From Acidovorax sp. Root219 (GTDB taxonomy: Bacteria > Pseudomonadota > Gammaproteobacteria > Burkholderiales > Burkholderiaceae_C): DNA of 64,000 nucleotides. Below are positions 17,149 through 25,050 of the stretch, piece by piece. A model generated the notes under the pieces. That model made no database searches, had not been told where the DNA came from, and worked only from the letters and a program-made list of their open reading frames with translations. Made by a program: the position numbers and the translations under genes. How positions within the stretch are numbered: the first letter of the stretch is position 1; each line of letters starts with the position of its first letter. Location: positions 26,094 to 90,093 of the forward strand of contig NZ_LMIJ01000014.1 of the NCBI RefSeq assembly GCF_001428665.1, read 5' to 3'.

Positions 17149-17164
17149 AGCCGCGATGCGGCTC
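17148..17164 (+). terminator. short hairpin at the end of the lipoprotein gene
   Basis: GAGCCGC and GCGGCTC pair exactly around a 3-nt loop, immediately after the stop codon. There is no clear T-run, so it could also be an mRNA 3'-end stabiliser. Confidence 0.4.
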
Positions 17165-17321
17165 AATTGGGCAGTCGAGACAGCACCGACGCTGGTCCAG
17201 CGCAAGCACTCCATACCTTACCGGCGGCACCAGGCCCTCAACCCTTGAACGACCCTGGCGCCCACCCCAAAAGGGCGTGGAATGAGCGCCAAGCCAACTC
17301 GCGGGATTCTGAATCGGATGT

Positions 17322-17849
17322 TCAGAGATCTTGGCCATTGCGGTGGCCCGAATGCGCGGCCGTCGAGCCAGCGTGGTGCGGGTGGTATTGGCCAGGGAAG
17401 ATTTCGTTGAGTTTGCGACCATCCTCGCCTGCGGCCATCAGGTCGCCGGTATGGATGGCCTGTGCGAGCTCCTCTTTGACCTGCTCACGGGTCTTGCCGG
17501 CCTGCGCCACCTTGGCTGGAAACAACTCGGGCTGCAGTTCGTTGAGCTTCGATCCGGACTCGCCGGCGGCAAGCATGTCGCCGGCACGAACGGCCTGTTC
17601 CAGTTCAGCCCGCACCTGTTCCCGGGTCTTACCCAGTGCTGGGGTCGTCAACTGATAGCGGCCGGAGTTGAGCTCGCTGACTTTGGCGCCGATTTCCCCG
17701 CCTGCCATGATGTCGCCGCTGCGCAGTGCTTGCGAGAGTTCGGCTTTGACTTCATCGCGGGTCTTGGATTTGGCGCCATGGTTTGCATCGAAGGCGAATG
17801 CAGGGGCTGCGCTCAGCGCGAGGATGATGATGGTGGTCTTGAGTTTCAT
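17322..17849 (-). CDS. secreted three-repeat DUF4148 protein
   Basis: The 175-residue product has a signal peptide (MKLKTTIIILALSAAPAFA) and three consecutive units of about 45 residues. They begin KTRDEVKAELSQALRSGD, KTREQVRAELEQAVRAGD and KTREQVKEELAQAIHTGD, and each continues with AxGExGxKxxEL. This is the DUF4148 signature in triplicate. The tail is His-rich (YHPHHAGSTAAHSGHR). Start 17849 has AAGGACC upstream; an in-frame ATG 18 nt earlier is less likely. A box like those before the two other DUF4148 genes lies at 17969-17985. The gene is convergent with the lipoprotein gene. Confidence 0.8.
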   Translation of the reverse strand: MKLKTTIIILALSAAPAFAFDANHGAKSKTRDEVKAELSQALRSGDIMAGGEIGAKVSELNSGRYQLTTPALGKTREQVRAELEQAVRAGDMLAAGESGSKLNELQPELFPAKVAQAGKTREQVKEELAQAIHTGDLMAAGEDGRKLNEIFPGQYHPHHAGSTAAHSGHRNGQDL

Positions 17850-17968
17850 GATGGTCCTTGAGGTCAATGGTTAGAGGGAAGCCCGGTTGGGAATTCAGGA
17901 GATGCAATCTTTCCTGCACCACGGAGACAAGTCTAAAAAGCTGGCCCCCACACGGCGCTGACCGCTGC

Positions 17969-17985
17969 ATTACAGTTTTGTCAGC
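17969..17985. promoter_or_regulatory. candidate CzcR box, site C
   Basis: ATTACAGTTTTGTCAGC lies 120 bp upstream of the three-repeat DUF4148 gene. It shares ATTAC and TTTGTYA with sites A and B at the same relative distance from the start codon. Confidence 0.5.
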
Positions 17986-18241
17986 ACGGTGTCTAAGTGC
18001 AGCCACGCTCAACTGCGACCCGTTTGGGGGCCTCCGGCGGTCCGGCTCCGCTTAGCCTCTGGATTGGGAGATCACAAAGGGGGGGCCACCTGTGGACGTA
18101 GCCTCCTTGTAAAAACACCCCCTCCCGACGCGTTACATGGCGCCAACCCGGCTTTGGCGGCATTTCGCAGCCATCACAACAGATAAACCCTTATTAACTG
18201 CTCCGAATTTTCTAGAAATTTTCCCGTTCCCATCGCAATTA

Positions 18242-18269
18242 ATGGTATGTAATATCATGGTATGTAATA
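18242..18269 (+). repeat. iterated 13-bp direct repeat upstream of the KfrA/TnpT-like gene
   Basis: ATGGTATGTAATA occurs exactly at 18242-18254 and 18257-18269, 15 bp start to start, ending 25 bp before the ATG. Its place over the likely promoter suggests autorepression by the encoded DNA-binding protein. Confidence 0.65.
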
Positions 18270-18294
18270 CAGTACGAAAAAATCGGAGGAAGCC

Positions 18295-19320
18295 ATGGCC
18301 AGAGCGGGGATCTACAAGTCTGAGGTGTTGCGAGCCAGGGATAGGCTGATCAGCCAAGGCAAGTACCCGTCCATCGATGCGGTGCGGGTCGAGCTGGGCA
18401 ACACCGGCTCCAAGGTGACCATCCACCGGTACCTCAAGGAAATCGAAGACGAGGAAGCCCACGCCACGGCACCCAAAATCAGCATCAGCGACGAGCTCGC
18501 TGAACTGGTCGGCCGCCTGTCCGCAAGGTTGGAGCTCGATGCCAACGCACGGGTCGTTGCGCTGATGGAGGAGTTCAACGCCAAGGAGGCGCATTACAAG
18601 GCCAGCCTGGAGACCTCCAAGAGCGAAACGGCCGCGGCCAGGCGGCAGCTGGAACAAACCCAGCTTGAGTTGGCCAGGGAACGCGAATCTCTCGAGCACG
18701 CCGGCAGGCAGTTGGCCGCCAAGGCGATCGAGCAGGCCCAACTGGTCGAGCAAACGACTCAGCTGCAGACCCGGCTTGCGAGTGCCCAAGCACACAGCCA
18801 GTCCCTGGAAGAAAAGCACACCCACGCCAGGGAGGCGCTTGAGCACTTCCGCGATGCGTCCAAGGAGCAGCGCGAGCGCGAGCTACGCCAGCACGAGCAC
18901 CAACTGCAGTACCTGCAGACGGAACTGACCAAGGCCAATGCGGCCGTTTCGGCCAACCAGCAGCAGATGCGCAACGACCACCAGCAGAACCAGGCGCTCG
19001 CGCGCGAACTGGCGCAGCTCAAGTCGCAGTTTCAGCAGCTACAGGCGCAGTTGCAGGGTGCACAGCAGGCTGCCGAAGGCTTCGCGGGCATGCCCCAGCA
19101 GTTGGAGGAAATGTCCGCCAAGGCCCTGGGCCAGGAGCAGGACCTTGCCCGCCTGCACACAGAACTGCACCAGGCCACCCAGCGGAACCTGGAGCTGGAG
19201 CGGCTGCTCGCCGCGACCGCTGCAGCGGAGTCGGCACGCCAGCAGCTGACAGAGGAACTGATGCGCCGCCTGGACACCCTTCAGGCGCAGCCGGAGCCGC
19301 GCGCAGCAAAAGGAAAATGA
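18295..19320 (+). CDS. KfrA N-domain coiled-coil DNA-binding protein (TnpT-like)
   Basis: The 341-residue protein opens MARAGIYKSEVLRARDRLI with GNTGSKVTIHRYLKEI, the KfrA_N DNA-binding domain (about residues 5-115). An almost uninterrupted Gln/Glu/Ala-rich coiled coil follows to about residue 325. KfrA is a plasmid-encoded DNA-binding protein, and TnpT of Tn4651-type transposons, a cointegrate-resolution factor, has the same build. No tnpS partner is visible, so it is an orphan or an element remnant. The Shine-Dalgarno sequence is CGGAGGA. It is the clearest sign that the metal genes to its left arrived on a mobile element. Confidence 0.75.
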   Translation: MARAGIYKSEVLRARDRLISQGKYPSIDAVRVELGNTGSKVTIHRYLKEIEDEEAHATAPKISISDELAELVGRLSARLELDANARVVALMEEFNAKEAHYKASLETSKSETAAARRQLEQTQLELARERESLEHAGRQLAAKAIEQAQLVEQTTQLQTRLASAQAHSQSLEEKHTHAREALEHFRDASKEQRERELRQHEHQLQYLQTELTKANAAVSANQQQMRNDHQQNQALARELAQLKSQFQQLQAQLQGAQQAAEGFAGMPQQLEEMSAKALGQEQDLARLHTELHQATQRNLELERLLAATAAAESARQQLTEELMRRLDTLQAQPEPRAAKGK

Positions 19321-19540
19321 TGGAGAACCCCTTGCGGCAAGTTCGCCATCACGGCCATGTTTGCGTGCCAATGCCACGGCCCTCGATCTAGCCCGGGTGG
19401 TCAGCGCGATTGCCGGACGACTCCCAGTCGCGTCGCAAAGAATTCCTTGCTTGCTCAGTCCCTTCGGAGCAAAGTGCGCTGCTGCTTCGCACCCCGCACG
19501 CTGCGGTCGACGAGAGTGTCATTATTTCAAGGGAGATCCC

Positions 19541-21685
19541 ATGAAATTGAACCAATGGATCGTTCTGCTCGCGCAGGCTACGGCCTGCATATCCGTCAAC
19601 GCCTCGAATGTGGACCCGGTCGAGCTCGCAGAGATGAAGAAGATCGCATTCGAGGAGGGGGCGGTGCGTGTGGCCATTGTGGCTTCAAAGTCAGCGCTTC
19701 CCCCAACCACCGCGAACGACTATCCGGTCCTGTCCAGAGATCTCAAAACTAGAACCGATTCCATCAAAGCGGAATTGGGAGCCTACATGTACAGTGGAGG
19801 TTCTTGGAGCAGCCCCACAGGGCAGTTTGGTTTGACATTGAAAGCAGAAGGACTGGCCATTTTGGAAAGGAGTCCGAACGTCATCTCGTTTCGGCGGGAT
19901 ACCTCTGAAAAGACACGTAGCACCGCGCATGATCTTGATGGCAGCTTGAGTGCGCTGAAAAAAATCATCAAGCAGAATGGAAGTGCGGCAGCAGAGGTGG
20001 TATTGAATAGCGCGACGGTGCAGTATCAAATACTGCCAGACGCAACCACGAAGATCATCCCATCCAAAGAGCTGGATGAGGAGTCAGAGCGTTTGATCAG
20101 TCAGATAAAAGCGGCAGGTCTCGAATCCAGTCGCTTCGTCGACTCGATCAGTAAAAGCCCGTCGAATCCTGCGTTGGTCTTGGCCGAAATCGACTTGCCA
20201 ACGCTGATAACGCTGCAGAGCCACCCTGCAGTTCGGTCCCTTCGCCCCCTCGGATACAAGGATCCGCGCGTCGCTAATTGGTCGTCATGGGCGTTGGAGG
20301 ATGCCGAGCGAGAGGGGACAGTCGAAGTCACCATCATGATCCGGGGTGGGCTCTTCTACACCACAAAGATTCGATGGAACTCGCCGGCAGGCAGGAATCA
20401 AGCAAAGGCAAACCGCCAGGCTCTTACCGAGGTTCTGGCGAACGCTGGGATCAAAGCCCAACCGGAACAGTCAGCGCGCGACACCATAGGTTCGGCGCAT
20501 CTTCGCTTGACGCCTGCGCAATACAAGCGATTGAAGGGCAACGATGATCCACGGATCCTGGAAGTAGCTGCCAACCGATTGGGAGGAGTCAAAGGACTCA
20601 GCGGGAGCGTTCCCCTTGTCAACGCGCCCACCGCCTGGAGTTCAGGCTTTACCGGCACCAATCAAGCCATCGTTGTCATCGATGAGGGGATCCGAAAGTC
20701 CCATGAGATGTTCACCATGAATGGCGCAACCAAAGTCATCGGAGAAGACTGCTACGGGACCCGCACTATCAGTGGGTGGCGCTCTGTGTGTCCGAATCCA
20801 AATGACAACTGGGATAGCCCTGTTGGGACGCCGAATTCCGGTGAGCCAAATCCGAATATTGCGAACTGCCTGAATGTGGACTTCACACAATGTGATCACG
20901 GCACTTATATGGCTTCGATTGCCGCCGGCATTGCTTCACCAAACGTCTCGGGTGGAGCGCTGCAAGGGGTAGCACCAGGGGCGCAGTTGTACTCGATGAA
21001 CGTGTTTTCCTACAACATGATGTCCACACCAAAACAATCGGGCTTCCACATGTCTGATCTGGACTTTGCGTTGGAACGGGTAGTCTATCTTTCAGGCGCG
21101 GCGAATGCGGACCCCGACTCACCAGCGCAAATGGTGGTGAACATGAGCATTCGATCTCTACCCACTTATGGCAGTGACTGCGATGCCGCAGCGGGGGCCG
21201 TGTGGCTTCAAAATTGGATCGACTACCTCTACAGCGCTGGTGTGCCCGTCGTGTCCATCACGGGCAACTATGGAATTCTGAACGGAATCAGCCATCCCGC
21301 CTGTTCAGAAAACGTCATCAAGGTAGCAGGTGTACCGAACGACGGAGTTGGACTGACCCGAGCGAGCTACTCGAATCTTGCAGCCCCAAGCAACTTCACA
21401 AAGCCGATATTTTTCGCGCCCGGAGGAGAAAAGCCCGAGTTCGGTGGACCGTTAGTCGGTGCCGGGCGAGCAACGGCCACGGCCACTTTCAGCGGATGGG
21501 GCACCTCTCAGGCTGGCGCACATGTGTCTGGACTTGCAGCGCTGTTCAAAAGCCGTTACCCAGTCGCGGGTGTAGATGCCTTTATCGATTGGGTCAATGA
21601 CTACGCAAGTGTGCCGATGAGCGTCTCCATCCCCGCAGGAACATTTCAGTACCGGCGCATTGCTTATTCAACCGGAGGACCTTAG
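19541..21685 (+). CDS. secreted subtilisin-like S8 serine protease with multiple pro-domains
   Basis: The 714-residue product has a signal peptide (NQWIVLLAQATACISVNA). Three similar segments resemble inhibitor-I9 pro-domains at about 41-120, 150-237 and 260-349, ending SPNVISFRRD, SHPAVRSLRP and DPRILEVAAN. The catalytic domain has D381 (VVIDEGI), H453 (CDHGTYMASIAAG), oxyanion N576 (SITGNYG) and S656 (GTSQAGAHVSGLAAL). All four catalytic positions are present, though the contexts around D381 and S656 are unusual. AAGGGAG precedes the ATG at 19541; the frame is open further upstream without a signal sequence. Base composition is visibly less GC-rich than its neighbours, suggesting transfer. 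Confidence 0.85.
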   Translation: MKLNQWIVLLAQATACISVNASNVDPVELAEMKKIAFEEGAVRVAIVASKSALPPTTANDYPVLSRDLKTRTDSIKAELGAYMYSGGSWSSPTGQFGLTLKAEGLAILERSPNVISFRRDTSEKTRSTAHDLDGSLSALKKIIKQNGSAAAEVVLNSATVQYQILPDATTKIIPSKELDEESERLISQIKAAGLESSRFVDSISKSPSNPALVLAEIDLPTLITLQSHPAVRSLRPLGYKDPRVANWSSWALEDAEREGTVEVTIMIRGGLFYTTKIRWNSPAGRNQAKANRQALTEVLANAGIKAQPEQSARDTIGSAHLRLTPAQYKRLKGNDDPRILEVAANRLGGVKGLSGSVPLVNAPTAWSSGFTGTNQAIVVIDEGIRKSHEMFTMNGATKVIGEDCYGTRTISGWRSVCPNPNDNWDSPVGTPNSGEPNPNIANCLNVDFTQCDHGTYMASIAAGIASPNVSGGALQGVAPGAQLYSMNVFSYNMMSTPKQSGFHMSDLDFALERVVYLSGAANADPDSPAQMVVNMSIRSLPTYGSDCDAAAGAVWLQNWIDYLYSAGVPVVSITGNYGILNGISHPACSENVIKVAGVPNDGVGLTRASYSNLAAPSNFTKPIFFAPGGEKPEFGGPLVGAGRATATATFSGWGTSQAGAHVSGLAALFKSRYPVAGVDAFIDWVNDYASVPMSVSIPAGTFQYRRIAYSTGGP

Positions 21686-21797
21686 TCGGCCCTGGCCAGG
21701 CATAGGCAACCTGCTGCTACACGGAGCCAAGGTGGCAGCCGTGCCGCCAATAGCAAGACAACCATCACCGTGCGTTTCACCGAAAAGTGATCTCCCG

Positions 21798-22856
21798 ATG
21801 AACCGTACCCCTATGCATTGGCCGTCACTGCGCGGCGGGCTGCTGGCGCTGCTGTCGGCCGCGCTGTTCGGCGTGAGCATGCCGCTGGTCCAGCACTTCG
21901 GGGCCGGGCTGGGCGCCTTCACCACTGCGGCCCTGCTGTATGCGGGCGCGGCAGCGGTGGGCGCGTTGTCGCGTCAGCGGGTCGAGCAAGAGGCGCGGCT
22001 CACGCGCGGCGACATTCCCCGGCTGCTGTCCATGGCCGCCTTTGGTGCCGTACTGGGCCCCGTGGCGATGGCATGGGGGCTGCAGCACACCAGCGGCACC
22101 GGCGCCTCGCTGATGCTGACGCTGGAGGCGCTGTTCACGGCCGTGCTGGCGCGCCTGCTGTACGGGGAGACGATGGACCGCCGCGTCTGGGCGGCCATGA
22201 TTCTGCTGCTGGCCGGGGGCATGGCGCTGGTGATGGGCCAGGGGCAGGCCGGCGGTAGCCAGCTGCTGGGCTTGCTGGCCGTGCTGCTGGCCACGGCCGC
22301 CTGGGGTGCGGACAACACACTGTCGCGCGCCCTGGCCGAGCGCGACCCGGGTCAGGTGGTGCTGGGCAAGGCGCTGCTGGGTAGCTGCGCCACCGCAATG
22401 CTGGCCTGGGTCTTCGATGACCCGCTGCCTTCGATGGGCGCTGCGCTGGCCTTGCTGGCGGTGGGTGCCACCGGCTACGGGCTGAGCCTGCGCTTTTACC
22501 TGCTCGCGCAGCGGGCCTTCGGCGCTGCACGCACGGGCTCGGTGTTCGCGTTTGCGCCCTTCATCGGCGCGGCCCTGGCCATCGCGCTGGGCGACCGCAG
22601 CGGCAGCTGGGCCATGGCGGCGGGTGGTGCGCTGATGGTGCTGGGCGTGCTGCTGCACTTGGCCGAGTCGCACGGCCACGAGCACCAGCACGAGGCCATG
22701 GAGCACGAGCATGCCCACCGCCACGATGACGGGCACCACAACCACAGCCACGCGGTGATGCCGCAGGGGCCGCACAGCCATGCACACGCGCATGAGCCGC
22801 TGCGCCACGTGCACGCCCATGTGCCGGATGCGCACCACCGGCACGGGCATGGATAG
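21798..22856 (+). CDS. DMT-superfamily (EamA) transporter with His-rich tail
   Basis: The 352-residue protein has about ten hydrophobic segments in two EamA repeats (for example GGLLALLSAALFGVSMPLVQ) and a C-terminal tail of about 65 residues very rich in His (HGHEHQHEAMEHEHAHRHDD and later repeats). DMT exporters move small metabolites; a His tail suggests metal binding or metal-responsive control. The substrate is unknown. ATG 21798 puts the first membrane segment near the N-terminus; the frame is open upstream to 21660. It lies outside the metal island proper. Confidence 0.85.
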   Translation: MNRTPMHWPSLRGGLLALLSAALFGVSMPLVQHFGAGLGAFTTAALLYAGAAAVGALSRQRVEQEARLTRGDIPRLLSMAAFGAVLGPVAMAWGLQHTSGTGASLMLTLEALFTAVLARLLYGETMDRRVWAAMILLLAGGMALVMGQGQAGGSQLLGLLAVLLATAAWGADNTLSRALAERDPGQVVLGKALLGSCATAMLAWVFDDPLPSMGAALALLAVGATGYGLSLRFYLLAQRAFGAARTGSVFAFAPFIGAALAIALGDRSGSWAMAAGGALMVLGVLLHLAESHGHEHQHEAMEHEHAHRHDDGHHNHSHAVMPQGPHSHAHAHEPLRHVHAHVPDAHHRHGHG

Positions 22857-22930
22857 ATCCAGGCCTTTTCATGGCAAGGTCCCGGTGATCGGATACGCTG
22901 TGCATCCTGAATGTTCGCAGGGAATCCCCC

Positions 22931-23551
22931 ATGGGCACTGAAACGCATTGGGAATCGGTCTACGGCACCAAGTCGCCTGAAGCGGTGAGCTGGTATGCGC
23001 CGCACCTGCTGCAGTCCCTGCACTATGTCCGCAGGGCGGCCCGCTCGAAGCAGGCGTCCATCATCGACGTGGGCGGGGGCGAGTCCACGCTGGTCGATGA
23101 CCTCCTGGCCGATGGCTACCAGGACATCACGGTGCTGGACCTGTCGCGTACGGCGCTGGAGGTCACGCAGCTGCGGCTGGGCCCCAGGGCCGCCGAGGTG
23201 GCGTGGCTTGCGGCCGATATCCTGGAGGTGGGGCTGCCTGCGGCGTCCGTGGATGTGTGGCACGACCGCGCGGTGTTCCACTTTCTCACCAGCGATGCGC
23301 AGCGTGAGCGCTATGTGGCGCAGGTGATGCACGCTCTGAGGCCCGGTGGCTTTGCGATCATCGGCACATTCGGGCCGCAGGGGCCTGAGAAGTGCAGCGG
23401 TCTGGAGGTTTCCCGCTATGCGCCCGACGAACTGCACGGTAGGTTTGGCGCACCCTTCGAACTGATCGACAGCCACACCGAGATCCACACCACGCCCTGG
23501 GGGGCGCCTCAGCAGTTCGTGTATTGCTTTTGCCGGCACCAAGCGCAATAG
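22931..23551 (+). CDS. class I SAM-dependent methyltransferase
   Basis: The 206-residue protein has the Rossmann-type motif I IIDVGGGESTLVDDLL, motif II ITVLDLS, LAADILEV (motif III region) and VWHDRAVFHFL with the post-motif LRPGGFAIIGTFG. The N-terminus THWESVYGTKSPEAVSWY resembles a family of methyltransferases annotated for small-molecule or metalloid substrates; the actual substrate is unknown. The Shine-Dalgarno sequence (AGGGA) is acceptable. It is not in an operon with its neighbours. Confidence 0.85.
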   Translation: MGTETHWESVYGTKSPEAVSWYAPHLLQSLHYVRRAARSKQASIIDVGGGESTLVDDLLADGYQDITVLDLSRTALEVTQLRLGPRAAEVAWLAADILEVGLPAASVDVWHDRAVFHFLTSDAQRERYVAQVMHALRPGGFAIIGTFGPQGPEKCSGLEVSRYAPDELHGRFGAPFELIDSHTEIHTTPWGAPQQFVYCFCRHQAQ

Positions 23552-23797
23552 TTCCTAAGTGGCTTCGGGCTGCATTCAAAGACGGGCGGTTTTCCGTTAG
23601 CTCATCCACGCCCTCCATACCCGTCCCTCCAATCCACTGTGCCAGCGCCTCGATACCGCGACACGTTTCCGCAGCGAGCGCTCTGTGGCACAGAATGAAT
23701 CCCGCCTGGGATCACTGCTTGTGGAGTTCCAGAGAATTCACCAGGCCCCGGTGGAGGCTCGCGCCACAATGGGCTACGCTGCTTTCAAGCTCTTTGA

Positions 23798-24154
23798 ATG
23801 GAGATCGTGGTGCCTAGGACAATGACCCAAATGAAGAAACGCCTGGAAGAGGCGATGAACGACGCTTACGAGGCAGAGGAGATCATTCCACTGTTGAAGG
23901 AGGTGATCGCCAAATTCGAATTGGTGCCGGGCGACTTGTTTGAAGTGGCTGCACTTGAAACGAAAGCTGTTCCGAGTCTGCCCCCCCCAAGTCCTAAGCC
24001 TCTAAGCAGTCAGATGGGCATGTACCAAGATGATCAGGGCAACACATGGGGCGGCAAAGGCCGTCGCCCCAACTGGTTGAACGACGCCCTGGAACACGGC
24101 AAGCGCCTTGAAGATTTTTTGGTCCGCGGGAGGCGTCTCCGCGGCGCTAAGTAG
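23798..24154 (+). CDS. H-NS-family nucleoid-associated protein, short form
   Basis: The product (up to 118 residues) has a coiled-coil N-terminal part (MKKRLEEAMNDAYEAEEIIPLLKEV) and a C-terminal DNA-binding motif YQDDQGNTWGGKGRRPNWL. The latter matches the H-NS core (W-G-x-G-R-x-P-x-W). Such proteins silence AT-rich foreign DNA. After the motif there is an extra helix (LEHGKRLEDFLVRGRRLRG). The start is uncertain: ATG 23798, GTG 23807 or ATG 23822. It lies beside the lower-GC protease gene, a plausible target region. Confidence 0.7.
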   Translation: MEIVVPRTMTQMKKRLEEAMNDAYEAEEIIPLLKEVIAKFELVPGDLFEVAALETKAVPSLPPPSPKPLSSQMGMYQDDQGNTWGGKGRRPNWLNDALEHGKRLEDFLVRGRRLRGAK

Positions 24155-24177
24155 TTGTGCTCTAAGGGAATTTTGAC

Positions 24178-24855
24178 TCAGGATTCTGATCCTGCACAAA
24201 AACCGACATTACCCCTGCGCTTGCGTGTGGCCTTGGCGGGTGCCGCAGCGGCCGGCGCGCCGATCAGTTGCTCCACCAGCAGGCGCACATGGCCCTGCAT
24301 GACTGGTATGGCCTTGGCATCGCCAGCCATGTGCCGCAGCAGGCACTGCTGGAAGACGCCGTCGAACAGGGCGTAGGTGAGGTCGATGGGCGCGCGCACC
24401 GGCAGGCTGGCCAGTTCGGACATGCGCGTGAGTACGCGCCAGACCATGTTCGCCAGGCTCTTGTCGATGGCTTCCACATCGGCGCGCAGGGCGTCCTCGA
24501 ACAGCGACTGCGAACGGATGTCGTACCAGAGCCGGTGCATGGGCGCTTCACTGCGCACCGTCTCGCCCAGCACCGCCACGAAGCCATCGACCAGCTCGCC
24601 GAAGGTGGTGGAGTTGTTCGTCACCTCGTCATAGCGCGTGACGCAGCGCGCCTTGTACTGGCGCACGCTGCACAGGATGAGGTCGAGCTTGTCGGTGAAG
24701 TAGTAGTGCAGCACACCGTGCGAGAACGCGGAGTTTTGCGCGATCTCGCGCAGGCTGGTGCGGGCATAGCCCAGTTCGGCCAGCGTCTGCAGCGCGGCCT
24801 CGCCCAGTTCGGCGCGGCGCTCGGCGTATTTGTCACGGCGGGGGGCTCTTTCCAT
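24178..24855 (-). CDS. TetR/AcrR-family transcriptional repressor
   Basis: The protein (about 225 residues) has an N-terminal TetR helix-turn-helix (TLAELGYARTSLREIAQNSAFSHGVLHYYF). Its ligand domain contains MHRLWYDIRSQSLFEDALRADV. The start is taken at MERAPRRDKYAERR (24855); an in-frame ATG at 24900 adds 15 residues. It is divergent from the SDR operon, whose promoter is covered by a strong palindrome at 24931-24965, the likely operator. The inducer may be an acyl-CoA or related intermediate of the operon. Confidence 0.88.
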   Translation of the reverse strand: MERAPRRDKYAERRAELGEAALQTLAELGYARTSLREIAQNSAFSHGVLHYYFTDKLDLILCSVRQYKARCVTRYDEVTNNSTTFGELVDGFVAVLGETVRSEAPMHRLWYDIRSQSLFEDALRADVEAIDKSLANMVWRVLTRMSELASLPVRAPIDLTYALFDGVFQQCLLRHMAGDAKAIPVMQGHVRLLVEQLIGAPAAAAPAKATRKRRGNVGFCAGSES

Positions 24856-24930
24856 CGCGCCATTGTAGGCAGCGCCGGGCACTTCGCCATGTCTTTTCAT
24901 GCATGGGCTGCGGCAGGTCGATTGAATTTA

Positions 24931-24965
24931 TGACAACTGTCAAGAAAATGTCTTGACAGTTGTCA
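24931..24965. promoter_or_regulatory. nested TetR-type operator over the SDR-operon promoter
   Basis: TGACAACTGTCAAG (24931-24944) and CTTGACAGTTGTCA (24952-24965) are exact inverted repeats. Each arm is itself palindromic (TGACA-N2-TGTCA), giving two operators 21 bp apart. A perfect -35 TTGACA (24953-24958) lies inside the second arm, and CAGAAT 17 bp further (24976-24981) can serve as the -10 for the plus-strand operon. Binding would block this promoter directly. Confidence 0.8.
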
Positions 24966-25050
24966 AGTCGATTCCCAGAATCAATCCCGTTCCTCGAAGA
25001 ACACGATCTGCGAATCAGCGATCTCTACCTATCCATCAGGAGACAAGACA

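Larger units (their letters stand above)
17850..18294. other. 445-bp intergenic region with regulatory sites, no gene seen
   Basis: This spacer separates the divergent DUF4148 and KfrA/TnpT-like genes. It holds the candidate CzcR box (17969-17985), a G/C-homopolymer-rich patch with GGGGGGG near 18080 and CCCCCTCCC near 18118, and an AT-rich promoter zone with iterated repeats (18242-18269). No coding frame is supported. It may mark the edge between metal cargo and a mobile-element maintenance gene. Confidence 0.5.

Noticed and set aside
18060..18125. G/C homopolymer patch as a transposon end
   Set aside because: GGGGGGG and CCCCCTCCC look like possible inverted termini, but no matching partner was found elsewhere in the window.
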